Below are positions 45,452 to 54,391 of a stretch of 64,000 nt of DNA, piece after piece; the stretch's first letter is position 1, and each line of letters starts with the position of its first letter. The notes beneath the pieces are model-generated. The model did no database searches, was not told where the DNA came from, and saw nothing but the letters and a program-made list of their open reading frames with translations. Both the position numbers and the translations under genes were made by a program. Origin of the DNA: Paracoccaceae bacterium (GTDB lineage Bacteria > Pseudomonadota > Alphaproteobacteria > Rhodobacterales > Rhodobacteraceae); NCBI GenBank assembly GCA_027013095.1, contig JALUYI010000023.1:62001-126000 (forward strand), given 5' to 3'.

Positions 45452-46702
45452 CTAGGCGGTGGCTTTTTGTTTGTTACCGTACCGCCGACGCCGACGGCGG
45501 TTTTGCTGGGGCTGCGCCCGTTTCGGCCCGCGCAGCGAGGGTTGCGCGGCACGCTCGGGGATATGGCTGCCATCGACCGCAAGGGCCGGAATTTCCTGGC
45601 GGATCAGCTTTTCGATCGCGCGTAATTGCTTGATCTCATCGCCCGCGCAAAACGAAACCGCAAGGCCCGACGCGCCGGCCCGCGCCGTGCGTCCGATCCG
45701 GTGAACATAGCTTTCGGGAACATTGGGTAGATCGTAATTGACCACCAGTTCGACCCCCGGCACATCGATGCCGCGCGCGGCAATATCGGTTGCGATCAGA
45801 ACGGGGTTGCGACCTTCGCGGAATGTCGCCAATGCCCGCTGACGCTGGCCCTGAGACTTGTTGCCGTGAATGGCCCCGGCGCCCAGACCCTCGACATTCA
45901 GCTTTTTGGCCACCTTGTCGGCACCGCGCTTGGTGCGGGTAAAAACGATGATCCGCTTGCCGGGATGGGTGCGCACAAGCTTGGCAATGGCGCTGACCTT
46001 GTCGCCGCTCTGCATATGCATCACGGTCTGGTCGATCCGGTCCGCTGTTGCCGCCACGGGCGCCACCGAAACCTCAATCGGGTCACGCAAATGATCGGCG
46101 CTGAGCGCCTTGATCTCTTTTGGCATGGTGGCACTGAACAACAGCGTCTGCCGGCCCTTTGGCAACAGGCGCAGGATGCGGCGAATGGCCGGCATGAACC
46201 CAATATCAAGCATCTGGTCGGCCTCATCCAGCACCACAGCCTCGACACGATCCAGCCGCAGCGCCTTTTGCGAGACCAGATCTTCCAGCCGTCCCGGTGT
46301 CGCCACCAGAATATCAACGCCGTTTCTAAGGGCATTGATCTGGCGCTTGATCGGCACCCCGCCCACAACGCAGGTCGAGCGCAACGGTAAGTCACGGCTG
46401 TAAACGTGGACAGCTTTTTCAATCTGCGCAGCCAGTTCGCGAGTCGGGGACAGGATCAGAACCCGGACCGGACGCGCCGCGCCGCCCTGATGCCCGCCAT
46501 CATGGCCGTCGCTCAGGCGATGGAGCAGCGGCAGCGCAAAGGCGGCGGTCTTGCCCGTTCCGGTCTGGGCCAGCCCGACAACGTCGCGCCCCTCAAGGAC
46601 TGGAGGAATAGCCTGCATCTGAATGGGAGTAGGAGTTTGATAACCCTCGCGTGCAAGGGTGGACAGTATCGGCTTTTTCAGGCCGAGGTCGGAGAATTTC
46701 AC
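45452..46702 (-). CDS. DEAD-box RNA helicase (RhlE-like)
   Basis: A 416-residue ATP-dependent RNA helicase. Q motif KFSDLGLKKPILSTL, AQTGTGKT (motif I), VLDEADQM (DEAD box), LFSATMP (motif III) and HRIGRTARAG (motif VI). A basic C-terminal tail (RRRRRRYGNKQKATA) probably binds RNA. The start is likely GTG at 46702, because homologues begin at the Q motif (MKFSDLGL); an ATG at 46750 (MHVIPV) would add 16 residues. It follows petR by about 220 bp. Confidence 0.9.
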   Translation of the reverse strand: MKFSDLGLKKPILSTLAREGYQTPTPIQMQAIPPVLEGRDVVGLAQTGTGKTAAFALPLLHRLSDGHDGGHQGGAARPVRVLILSPTRELAAQIEKAVHVYSRDLPLRSTCVVGGVPIKRQINALRNGVDILVATPGRLEDLVSQKALRLDRVEAVVLDEADQMLDIGFMPAIRRILRLLPKGRQTLLFSATMPKEIKALSADHLRDPIEVSVAPVAATADRIDQTVMHMQSGDKVSAIAKLVRTHPGKRIIVFTRTKRGADKVAKKLNVEGLGAGAIHGNKSQGQRQRALATFREGRNPVLIATDIAARGIDVPGVELVVNYDLPNVPESYVHRIGRTARAGASGLAVSFCAGDEIKQLRAIEKLIRQEIPALAVDGSHIPERAAQPSLRGPKRAQPQQNRRRRRRYGNKQKATA

Positions 46703-46923
46703 AATGTTTCTTTCTATGTAAGGTTTGCGCGTGACCGGGATCACATGCATCCAGTGCTTGTCGGTTCGCGACAAGACAATCCGGGATGAGGCCCGCAAGG
46801 TCAGCCGCAGCATCGTTCTGAACATCGGTGTAAAGGAAGATTCAGCGCGTTTCAGGGACTGGACCCGTCAGGTCCGCCCAAATGCTGCACGTGCATAAAC
46901 CGGGTCGAGTCACAAAGTCAACC
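46703..46923. other. intergenic region between petR and the DEAD-box helicase gene
   Basis: A 221-bp gap. A weak 5-bp hairpin (GGACC/GGTCC around 46860-46875) follows the petR stop. The helicase promoter is expected here. No RNA or repeat is recognised. Confidence 0.35.
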
Positions 46924-47628
46924 TTATTCTGGGGCAAGCATGTAACCTGCGCCGCGCACCGTCTGCAGATAGCGCGGCGATTTCGGGTCGGCCTCGATCT
47001 TGCGGCGCAAGCGCGTGATCTGCACGTCGACGGCCCGCTCCTGGGCCTGACCCTTGTCGCGCCCCAGCTCTTCAACCAGAGCGGCACGGCTGACCGGCTC
47101 ATTGGGGCGGGCAGCAAAAATCCGCATCAACATGCTTTCGGTCGCGGTCAAGCGCACAAGCTGGCCCCCGTTCCACAGCTCACCCCGGGTCAAATCATAC
47201 CGGACCGGCCCCATTTGTAACGTCTTGGGCACCGGCTTTTCCGCCAACACGTGCGGCACGCGGCGCAGGATGGCGTTGATCCTTAACAGCAGTTCCTTTG
47301 GCTCGAACGGTTTGGGCAGGTAATCGTCCGCCCCCGCCTCGAACCCGGTGATCCGGTCACGGGTTTCCCCCTTGGCGGTCAAGAGCAGGATCGGCGTCGC
47401 CAGGGTCTCGCGCAGGCTGCGCGTCAGGCTGAACCCGTCTTCGCCCGGCATCATGACGTCAATGACCAGCAGGTCAAACTCGAGCCCCTCAAGCAAACGT
47501 CGCGCGTGTCCCGCATCCCGCGCGGCGCTGACCCAAAATCCGTTCCGGCTGAGAAACTTTTGCAAAAGACCGCGAATACGCTCATCGTCATCCACGATCA
47601 GGATATGGGCGTCGTTAACTTCCACCAT
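46924..47628 (-). CDS. petR: OmpR-family response regulator PetR
   Basis: A 234-residue regulator. Receiver domain (about 5-120) with IVDDDERIRGLL, the phosphoacceptor Asp in LLVIDVMMPGEDG and Lys in DDYLPKPFEP. Winged-helix domain (about 135-230) with VDVQITRLRRKIEADPKSPRYLQTVRGAGYML. It follows the MarR gene by 3 bp. A MarR-OmpR pair in this order and with these features is known as petP-petR of Rhodobacter capsulatus, where it lies near the cytochrome bc1 genes; here petABC are not adjacent. A cognate sensor kinase is not in the window. Confidence 0.85.
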   Translation of the reverse strand: MVEVNDAHILIVDDDERIRGLLQKFLSRNGFWVSAARDAGHARRLLEGLEFDLLVIDVMMPGEDGFSLTRSLRETLATPILLLTAKGETRDRITGFEAGADDYLPKPFEPKELLLRINAILRRVPHVLAEKPVPKTLQMGPVRYDLTRGELWNGGQLVRLTATESMLMRIFAARPNEPVSRAALVEELGRDKGQAQERAVDVQITRLRRKIEADPKSPRYLQTVRGAGYMLAPE

Positions 47629-47631
47629 AGC

Positions 47632-48135
47632 TCAGCTCCGGTCCGACATGGTGTTCAGAAACACCCGCATCTGCGGATCCATGATCTGTTCGAGCACTTT
47701 GCGAAACCCCTGCACGGCATCCGGCCCGGCGGCCCGGTAGGCGGCGCGCATCCGCCGGCGCTGGGCCTCGGACAGTTCGTGCTCCAGAACCCGCCCGCGC
47801 TCGGTCAGATAGAGGTGACGCTCACGCTTGTCGTGGGGCCCGACACGGCTGTCGACCAGCTTGTCCTCGACCAGTCGCCGCAACACCCGATTCAGCGATT
47901 GCTTGGTCACGCCAAGGATGTCCAAAAGGTTGTTCACCGTTGTTCCCGGCTGCCGGTTGACGAAATGGATCGCCCGGTGATGGGCCCGGCCATAGCCGTG
48001 TTTTGCAAGGATGCGATCCGGGTCGGCGGTAAAACCGCGATAGGCAAAGAACATCGCCTCGATCCCTTTGCGCAGTTGATCGTCGGTCAGAAACAACAGT
48101 GATTCTCCACCGCCTGAAGGACTTCTGTTCTGCAT
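47632..48135 (-). CDS. petP: MarR-family regulator PetP
   Basis: A 167-residue winged-helix regulator of the MarR family. The body shows the MarR helix-turn-helix (NNLLDILGVTKQSLNRVLRRLVEDKLVDSRVGPHDKRERHLYLTERG), with a winged loop rich in Arg/Asp. It is encoded just ahead of petR in the PetP-PetR arrangement. Regulated by an unknown ligand. The gene is divergent from ilvE, and the 180-bp gap between them may carry its operator. Confidence 0.85.
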   Translation of the reverse strand: MQNRSPSGGGESLLFLTDDQLRKGIEAMFFAYRGFTADPDRILAKHGYGRAHHRAIHFVNRQPGTTVNNLLDILGVTKQSLNRVLRRLVEDKLVDSRVGPHDKRERHLYLTERGRVLEHELSEAQRRRMRAAYRAAGPDAVQGFRKVLEQIMDPQMRVFLNTMSDRS

Positions 48136-48315
48136 GATTGCCGGTTCCGATCACAAATTTCCGATGTCGCTTTCATTTTATGTCAGTCTTGTTGACTTTC
48201 CAAGAATCAAATGTTAGCAAATCTGTGAAATTGCGTAATATTATGTCTCAATCAGGCATTCTTTCGCAACTATCAGAAAATTGGCAGGAATGCCGGGAAA
48301 CCAAAGGAACGCGCT
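48136..48315. promoter_or_regulatory. petP-ilvE divergent regulatory region
   Basis: The 180-bp gap contains TTGACT at 48192-48197 on the plus strand and an inverted repeat GTCA-N7-TGAC (48182-48196). No good -10 element is seen after TTGACT, only TAGCAA at 17 bp. The inverted repeat is a candidate PetP operator. Confidence 0.3.
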
Positions 48316-49185
48316 ATGGCTGGTGCATATGATGATCGTGACGGCAAGATATGGATGGACGGAGCGCTGATCCCGTGGCGCGAAGCGAATGTGCATATCC
48401 TCACTCATGCCATGCATTACGCCTCCAGCGTCTTTGAAGGCGAGCGCGCCTATGGGGGCCGGATTTTCCGCTCACGCGATCATTCCGAGCGCCTGAAACG
48501 ATCCGCGAATTACATCGACTTCGATATCCCATGGTCTATCGAGCAGATCGAAAAAGCCAAGGCCGACGTTCTGGCGGCCAACGGGTTGAAAGACGCCTAT
48601 GTGCGGGCCGTGGCCTGGCGTGGGGCCGGCGAGGACATGGGCGTTGCATCGGCCCGCAATCCGGTGCGCATGGCGGTGGCCGCGTGGGAATGGGGCGCCT
48701 ATTACGGCGATGCCAAGACCAAGGGCGCGCGTCTGGATATCTCGGCGTGGAAACGCCCCAGCCCCGAGACCATCCCCTGCCATGCCAAGGCCGCGGGTCT
48801 TTACATGATCTGCACCATGTCCAAACACGCCGCCGAGGCCAAGGGCTGTTCGGATGCGCTGATGATGGATTACCGGGGCTATGTCGCCGAAGCGACCGGG
48901 GCCAACATCTTTTTCGTGAAAGACGGCGAGGTTCACACCCCGAAACCCGATTGTTTCCTGAACGGGCTGACCCGTCAGACAGTAATCGGCATGTTGAAAG
49001 ATCGCCAGATCAAGGTGTATGAACGCCACATCATGCCCGAGGAACTAGAGAGCTTTCAGCAATGCTGGCTGACCGGAACCGCCGCCGAGGTGACCCCGGT
49101 CGGGCAAATCGCGGACTATAACTTTGAGGTTGGCGCGCTGGCCCGGGATATCTCGAATTCATATGAAAAACTGGTGCGCGAATAG
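48316..49185 (+). CDS. ilvE: branched-chain amino acid aminotransferase
   Basis: Transaminates the 2-oxo acids to valine, leucine and isoleucine. The 289-residue fold type IV enzyme has PLP-lysine Lys158 in IPCHAKAAGLYM. Other motifs are MHYASSVFEGERAY, MMDYRGYVAEATGANIFFV, LNGLTRQTVI and LTGTAAEVTPVGQI. The start is the ATG at 48316 (MAGAYDDRDGK) with AAAGGAA 6 nt upstream. It is divergent from petP. Confidence 0.95.
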   Translation: MAGAYDDRDGKIWMDGALIPWREANVHILTHAMHYASSVFEGERAYGGRIFRSRDHSERLKRSANYIDFDIPWSIEQIEKAKADVLAANGLKDAYVRAVAWRGAGEDMGVASARNPVRMAVAAWEWGAYYGDAKTKGARLDISAWKRPSPETIPCHAKAAGLYMICTMSKHAAEAKGCSDALMMDYRGYVAEATGANIFFVKDGEVHTPKPDCFLNGLTRQTVIGMLKDRQIKVYERHIMPEELESFQQCWLTGTAAEVTPVGQIADYNFEVGALARDISNSYEKLVRE

Positions 49186-49413
49186 TTGAAACACCCGTGT
49201 CTTGAGCCTTGCCAGCCGGTCTGATATCCTGCCTGCAGGGCTTGGCGTCAGGGCCGAAAATGTGGCGCAACTGAAAAGGAGGACATCGTTCTGTCGGAAC
49301 GTGTTGATGCGGTCAACCAAACGACCGCCGCAGGAGCCCATCTGGCGGACTCCGGCCATCGAAACCCCGGGGCGCGCCCTGCAGGACACCCCGGAGAGGC
49401 GCTGCTTGACCTC

Positions 49414-49731
49414 GTGCTGGACTCTCTTGAACGCGACAAGGCCGAAGAAATCGTCCCGATCCCCTTGAGCGGAAAATCGGAGATGGCGGATTACATGGTC
49501 ATTGCCTCGGGGCGCTCATCGCGGCAAGTGATCGCGTTGGCCGAAAAGCTGTCGGAACGCCTCAAGGCAGAGCTGGGCCGCGCCTGCCGCATGGAAGGCA
49601 AAGACACCGGCGACTGGGTTCTTATAGACTGCGGTGACGTGGTTGTGCATATCTTTCGCCCCGAAGTCCGCGAGTTCTATCAGCTCGAAAAAATGTGGCT
49701 GCCCGGCGACCCGGCCACCTCCAGAACCTGA
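49414..49731 (+). CDS. rsfS: ribosome silencing factor RsfS
   Basis: Binds ribosomal protein L14 and blocks subunit joining under starvation. The conserved DUF143 core is clear: LERDKAEEIVPIPLSGKSEMADYMVIASGRSSRQV, GDWVLIDCGDVVVHIFRPEVREFYQLEKMW. The listed start is the first standard one (GTG at 49414), but this cuts into the usual first helix (ALLDLVLDSLERDKA), and no good ribosome site precedes it. The frame continues open upstream to a strong AAGGAGGA at 49276-49283, after which only a CTG (49291) is well spaced; the true start may be there. rlmH begins right after the stop. Confidence 0.88.
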   Translation: MLDSLERDKAEEIVPIPLSGKSEMADYMVIASGRSSRQVIALAEKLSERLKAELGRACRMEGKDTGDWVLIDCGDVVVHIFRPEVREFYQLEKMWLPGDPATSRT

Positions 49732-50202
49732 ATGCGCATCCACATCTGTGCCGTCGGGCGCCTGCGCGCCGGGCCTGAGCGGACGTTGATCGACGACTAT
49801 CTCGCGCGCTTTTCCAGAACCGGACGGGCGCTGGCGCTGGGGCCGGCCAAGGTTATCGAGGTCGAGGACAAAAAGCGCGGCGGGCCAAAGGCCGAGGCAG
49901 CGCTGCTGTCGCGGGCCAGCCCCGCAGGTGCGCTGATCTGCACGCTGGACGAACGCGGCAAGGTCATGAGCTCACCCGAATTTGCCCGCCAGTTGGCGAC
50001 ATGGCGCGATCAGGGGCGGCAGGATGTGGCGTTTCTGATTGGCGGGGCCGATGGGCTGGAAGAGCCCTTGCGCACGCGGGCGGATGCAGCGCTGTCGTTC
50101 GGGCGGATGGTCTGGCCACATATGCTGGTGCGGGTCATGTTGGCCGAACAACTTTACCGGGCCGCCTCGATTCTGGCGGGCGCACCCTATCACCGCGCAT
50201 AG
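49732..50202 (+). CDS. rlmH: 23S rRNA (pseudouridine-1915-N3)-methyltransferase
   Basis: A SPOUT-class methyltransferase acting on 23S rRNA helix 69. The 156-residue protein has the family features: VGRLRAGPERTLIDDYLARF, LDERGKVMSSPEFA, FLIGGADGLEEPLR (the SAM-binding knot) and the C-terminal MVWPHMLVRVMLAEQLYRAASILAGAPYHRA. It directly follows rsfS without a gap, as in many bacteria; the two act on ribosomes. The gene was formerly known as ybeA. Confidence 0.95.
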   Translation: MRIHICAVGRLRAGPERTLIDDYLARFSRTGRALALGPAKVIEVEDKKRGGPKAEAALLSRASPAGALICTLDERGKVMSSPEFARQLATWRDQGRQDVAFLIGGADGLEEPLRTRADAALSFGRMVWPHMLVRVMLAEQLYRAASILAGAPYHRA

Positions 50203-50297
50203 CCTCTGCGCCGCCTCCGCGTCCCTCTGGCGCGCTTGAGCTTCGGTGCGGGCAGGGGTATCAAGGGGAAAAACACACCAACCCCTGGAAAGAGCAG

Positions 50298-51827
50298 ATG
50301 AGCACACCCCCACCCAAACCCGTCGTTCTGTGCATTCTGGATGGCTGGGGATTGCGCCCCCAGAGCAAGGACAATGCTGTGGCATTGGCCCACACCCCGA
50401 CCTTTGATCGTTTGATGGCCACATGTCCCCACGCGACGCTAAAAACCAGCGGACGCGACGTGGGGTTGCCAGACGGGCAAATGGGAAATTCGGAAGTGGG
50501 TCACATGAATATCGGTGCCGGGCGCGTCGTCTCGATGGACCTCGGACGCATCGGCATGGCCATCGAGGACGGAACCTTCGCCGAAAACCCGGCACTGGGC
50601 CGTTTTATCGACGCGCTGAAGGCCTCGGGGGGCACCGCCCATCTTCTGGGACTGACATCGGAAGGCGGGGTTCATGCCCATATCGACCATCTGATTGCCG
50701 CCGCCGATATCATCGCGGCCCAAGGGGTGCCGGTCGCCGTTCACGCGCTGGGTGACGGACGCGATGTGCCCCCCGGCTCGGCCCTTGTCGATCTGTCAAG
50801 GCTGCGCGATTCCCTTCCCGAGGGGGCGCGAATTGCCACCGTCACGGGTCGGTTTTACGCCATGGACCGGGATACCCGGTGGGAGCGTGTTGCTGCTGCA
50901 TTCGAGGCCATTGTTCACGCCAAGGGGCTGCGGGCGGCGACGGCAACCGACGCCGTCAATGCCGCATCGGCCCGCGGCGAAAGTGATGAATTCATCAAGC
51001 CGACCGTGATCGCCGATTACCCCGGAATGGCCGATGGCGACGGGGTCTTGTGCCTGAACTTTCGCGCCGATCGCGCCCGTGAGATCATGGCCGCCATCGG
51101 CGACCCGGCCTTTGATGGCTTTGAAACCGGCCCGCGCCCGGCGCTTGCGGCCCTGGCCGGCATGGCAAGTTATTCCAGCGCGCACGACGCTTATATGGAT
51201 GTGCTGTTCCCCAAGGCCGATATCGTGAATACGCTAGGCCACTGGGTCTCGGCTCACGGAAAAAGCCAGTTCCGTCTGGCGGAAACCGAGAAATACCCCC
51301 ATGTGACCTTTTTCCTGAACGGCGGCCGGGAGACCCCTGAGCAGGGCGAAGAACGCAACATGCCCCACAGCCCCAAGGTCGCCACCTATGATCTGCAACC
51401 GGAAATGTCCTCGGTTGCGGTGACCGATCAATTTGTGGCCGCCATTGCGCATGGATATGACCTGATCGTGACCAATTACGCCAACCCCGACATGGTCGGC
51501 CACACCGGCGATCTAAAGGCGGCAATCAAGGCGGTCGAGGCCGTGGATCGGGGCCTAGGGCGGGTCATAAAAGCGCTGAAAAGGGCCGGTGGTGCCATGC
51601 TCATCACCGCTGATCATGGCAATTGCGAAACCATGGTTGACCCGGAAACAGGCAAGCCGCACACGGCACATACCACCAACCCGGTTCCGGTTATTCTGGT
51701 CGGAGGGCCAGCCGGGGCCAGCCTGCGCGACGGGGGACGGCTGGCCGATCTAGCCCCGACTCTCCTGCAGTTGATGGGGCTGGCGCAACCGCCGGAAATG
51801 ACCGGGAAAAGCCTGATCGCCGAATGA
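50298..51827 (+). CDS. gpmI: 2,3-bisphosphoglycerate-independent phosphoglycerate mutase
   Basis: Interconverts 3- and 2-phosphoglycerate in glycolysis/gluconeogenesis. The 509-residue metalloenzyme starts at 50298 (MSTPPPKPVVLCILDGWGLR). Ser65 in QMGNSEVGHMNIGAGR is the phosphorylated nucleophile. The manganese ligands lie in the N-terminal ILDGWG and the C-terminal ADHGNCETM and HTTNPVPVIL. GGAAAGAG precedes the ATG; the long upstream frame is a shadow. Its stop overlaps the following gene (ATGA). Confidence 0.96.
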   Translation: MSTPPPKPVVLCILDGWGLRPQSKDNAVALAHTPTFDRLMATCPHATLKTSGRDVGLPDGQMGNSEVGHMNIGAGRVVSMDLGRIGMAIEDGTFAENPALGRFIDALKASGGTAHLLGLTSEGGVHAHIDHLIAAADIIAAQGVPVAVHALGDGRDVPPGSALVDLSRLRDSLPEGARIATVTGRFYAMDRDTRWERVAAAFEAIVHAKGLRAATATDAVNAASARGESDEFIKPTVIADYPGMADGDGVLCLNFRADRAREIMAAIGDPAFDGFETGPRPALAALAGMASYSSAHDAYMDVLFPKADIVNTLGHWVSAHGKSQFRLAETEKYPHVTFFLNGGRETPEQGEERNMPHSPKVATYDLQPEMSSVAVTDQFVAAIAHGYDLIVTNYANPDMVGHTGDLKAAIKAVEAVDRGLGRVIKALKRAGGAMLITADHGNCETMVDPETGKPHTAHTTNPVPVILVGGPAGASLRDGGRLADLAPTLLQLMGLAQPPEMTGKSLIAE

Positions 51828-52978
51828 AACGAGGTGGCCTCATATCCCTGATCTTTCTGACTTTCATGTCAGGGACGGCCACCTTGGCCGCAGTCTCGGA
51901 AAACCCGGTCTTTTCGGCCCGGCGCGCAGCCGAGGAACTGCGCGCGGCAACACGGGCACTCAGCGACGCGCGGATCGCCCGAGATCGGGTTCAGGCCCTC
52001 TCACGCACCATTAACGCCTATGAGGACGGGCTGCGTGCGATGCGCGCAGCGCTGCGAAAAGCCGCCATAGAGGCGCGCAGCCTGCGCCTTGAATTCCGCG
52101 CCAAGCGAGACGAGGTCGCGCGCCTGCTGGGGATCCTGCAAACCTTGCAACGTACCTCGACGCCGCTTTTGTTGCTACATCCCGCAGGCCCGCTGGAAAC
52201 CGTGCGCTCGGGAATGATTCTGTCCGAGGTCACCCCAGCGCTGCAGCAAAAGGCAACCGATCTGCGCGAGCAGTTGACCCAACTTCTGGTGCTGCAAGGG
52301 TTGCAGAAATCCGCCATTGCCGATTTGAAAAAGGGGCTCAAAGGCGTGCAGGATGCGCGCATCGCCCTTTCGCTGGCCATGGGACAACGCACGAACCTGC
52401 CGCGCCGCCTGACATCCGACCCTGCGCGCCTGAAACAGCTGGCCCAGAACAGCCGAACCCTGTCCGGTTTTGCAAATGGTCTGGCGGATTTGCCCTTTGA
52501 TCGGGCCGATGCCGGCACACCACGACCGCCGGATTTTTCCAAAGCCCGCGGCACCCTTCCACTGCCGGTCTATGGCACGCTGCTGCGCGGGTTTAACGAG
52601 GCCGACGCCGCTGGCATCCGCCGACCGGGCATCATCCTGTCCGCTCCGCCCGTTTCTCTGGTGACGTCGCCATGGTCGGCAACAATCCGCTACAGAGGGC
52701 CGCTTCTGGACTACGGAAACGTGATTATCCTTGAGCCGAGTGCGGGTTACCTGATAGTTCTGGCGGGGTTAGGACAGGTGTATGGAGAGGTCGGCCAGAT
52801 TTTGTCCGCCGGTGATCCGGTGGGACTGTTGCGTGGCAAAGACCCCTCGGCTCGGGATTTTCTGGTGGAGGCATCACAGGGAAGTGGCGAAATCCGGCAG
52901 GAAACGCTGTATATTGAGATCAGAAAGGATCGAAAACCCATCGATCCAAGCGCGTGGTTCGCGTTTAATAACAAGTAG
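51824..52978 (+). CDS. EnvC-type murein hydrolase activator (degenerate LytM/M23 protein)
   Basis: A 384-residue exported protein. A signal peptide (GGLISLIFLTFMSGTATLA) is followed by a long helical coiled-coil region (about residues 30-190; SARRAAEELRAATRALSDARIARD). A C-terminal M23-like domain (about 250-375) follows. The domain lacks the zinc ligands of active LytM peptidases (the YGN segment is DYGNVIILEPSAGYLIVLAG, with no HxH). It is therefore expected to activate other peptidoglycan amidases at division, as EnvC does. It lies between gpmI and ctpA, the usual order in Rhodobacterales. It is coupled to gpmI by ATGA. Confidence 0.88.
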   Translation: MKRGGLISLIFLTFMSGTATLAAVSENPVFSARRAAEELRAATRALSDARIARDRVQALSRTINAYEDGLRAMRAALRKAAIEARSLRLEFRAKRDEVARLLGILQTLQRTSTPLLLLHPAGPLETVRSGMILSEVTPALQQKATDLREQLTQLLVLQGLQKSAIADLKKGLKGVQDARIALSLAMGQRTNLPRRLTSDPARLKQLAQNSRTLSGFANGLADLPFDRADAGTPRPPDFSKARGTLPLPVYGTLLRGFNEADAAGIRRPGIILSAPPVSLVTSPWSATIRYRGPLLDYGNVIILEPSAGYLIVLAGLGQVYGEVGQILSAGDPVGLLRGKDPSARDFLVEASQGSGEIRQETLYIEIRKDRKPIDPSAWFAFNNK

Positions 52979-52986
52979 GAAACACG

Positions 52987-54306
52987 ATGAACAAATACGT
53001 CATGGCAGCAATTGGAGGCACCCTTGCAGGTGTGGTTTTGACCACTCAGGTTGCCGGCCCGCTGATAGCGCAAGAGGCCAAAGCAAAGAAATCCACCTAT
53101 CAGCAGCTAAACCTGTTTGGCGATATATTCGAGCGAATCCGCTCGCAATATGTAGAACCGGTCGACGAAACCAAGCTGATCGAGGCCGCAATCAACGGCA
53201 TGCTGACCTCGCTTGACCCGCACTCCAGCTATCTGCCGCCAAAGGATTTCGATTCGATGCAGGTGCAGACCCGCGGTGAATTCGGCGGTCTGGGCATCGA
53301 GGTCACCCAGCAGGACGGCATCGTAAAGGTGGTCTCGCCAATCGACGGAACCCCCGCTGCTGAGGCCGGCGTGCAACCCGGAGACCTGATCATCAAGGTC
53401 GACGGAAAATCGGTTCAGGGCATGAACCTGAACGAAGCGGTTGACCTGATGCGCGGGCCGGTGGGTTCGGAAATCGTCATCACCATCCTGCGCAAGGGCA
53501 AAAAACAACCCTTCGATCTGTCGATCATCCGCGATACGATCAAGATCCGCTCGGTCAAATCGCGTGTCGAGGATGGCGCGGTCATCCTGCGGATCAGTTC
53601 GTTCACGGATCAGACCTTCCCCAACCTGCGCGACGGGCTGAAGAAATCGGTGAAAAAGGCTGGCGGCATGGACAAAGTCAACGGCTTTATCCTGGATCTG
53701 CGCAACAATCCGGGTGGCCTGTTGAATCAGGCGATTCTGGTTTCGGACGCTTTCCTTGACAAGGGCGAGATCGTCTCGACCCGGGGACGCGACCCCAAGA
53801 AAAGCGAGCGCTTCAACGCCACCAAGGGCGATCTGGCAAAAGGCAAGCCGATCGTGGTCCTGATCAACGGCGGCTCGGCCTCGGCCTCGGAAATCGTCAC
53901 CGGTGCGCTGAAAGATCACCACCGGGCCATCGTTGTCGGCACCCAGAGCTTTGGCAAGGGATCGGTGCAGACGATCATGCCGCTGCAGGGCAACGGCGCG
54001 ATGCGTCTGACCACGGCACGCTATTACACGCCGTCGGGGCGCTCGATCCAGAACCTCGGTATTCTGCCGGACATCATTGTCGAGCGGCGCAAACCGCAGT
54101 CCGCCAGCGATACGATCAAAACAAACACCCGCACCGAGGCCAGCCTGCGCGGCGCGCTGAACAATGACAGCCTGACCAAGGACGAGAAAAAGCAGCTGGA
54201 GCAAGAGCGCAAGTCCCGCGAGGAGGCGGCCAGAAAACGGAACAAGGACAACCAGCTGGCTTATGCCGAGGATTTGCTGCGCGGGCTGTCAGTTCTTAAA
54301 AAGTAA
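52987..54306 (+). CDS. ctpA: C-terminal processing peptidase, S41 family
   Basis: A 439-residue periplasmic protease. A signal anchor (MNKYVMAAIGGTLAGVVLTTQVAGPLIA) precedes a PDZ domain (about 95-170; GGLGIEVTQQDGIVKVVSPIDGTPA, GDLIIKVDGKSV). The catalytic Ser lies in INGGSASASEIV (about residue 299) and Lys324 in SFGKGSVQ. The NNPGGLL strand is a family mark. A Lys/Glu-rich tail follows. It begins 8 bp after the EnvC-type gene, with AGGAA before the ATG, and ends at a clear terminator. It degrades or matures periplasmic proteins, possibly peptidoglycan-hydrolase regulators, given the neighbour. Confidence 0.95.
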   Translation: MNKYVMAAIGGTLAGVVLTTQVAGPLIAQEAKAKKSTYQQLNLFGDIFERIRSQYVEPVDETKLIEAAINGMLTSLDPHSSYLPPKDFDSMQVQTRGEFGGLGIEVTQQDGIVKVVSPIDGTPAAEAGVQPGDLIIKVDGKSVQGMNLNEAVDLMRGPVGSEIVITILRKGKKQPFDLSIIRDTIKIRSVKSRVEDGAVILRISSFTDQTFPNLRDGLKKSVKKAGGMDKVNGFILDLRNNPGGLLNQAILVSDAFLDKGEIVSTRGRDPKKSERFNATKGDLAKGKPIVVLINGGSASASEIVTGALKDHHRAIVVGTQSFGKGSVQTIMPLQGNGAMRLTTARYYTPSGRSIQNLGILPDIIVERRKPQSASDTIKTNTRTEASLRGALNNDSLTKDEKKQLEQERKSREEAARKRNKDNQLAYAEDLLRGLSVLKK

Positions 54307-54328
54307 CGCAGAACATCCTATATAAGGG

Positions 54329-54362
54329 CAAAGCCCGGACGGATCACGCCGGCCGGGCTTTG
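54329..54362 (+). terminator. rho-independent terminator after ctpA
   Basis: A 10-bp perfect stem (CAAAGCCCGG / CCGGGCTTTG) with a 14-nt loop, followed by TCGTTT, lies 23 bp after the ctpA stop codon. It closes the rsfS-rlmH-gpmI-envC-ctpA run. Confidence 0.75.
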
Positions 54363-54391
54363 TCGTTTGATGAAGGTGAAAGATCAGGCCC

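Noticed and set aside
48244-48332. Short ORF before ilvE (MSQSGILSQLSENWQ...) as a leader peptide
   Set aside because: It has no run of Ile, Leu or Val codons and no attenuator hairpin; it overlaps the ilvE start in another frame.
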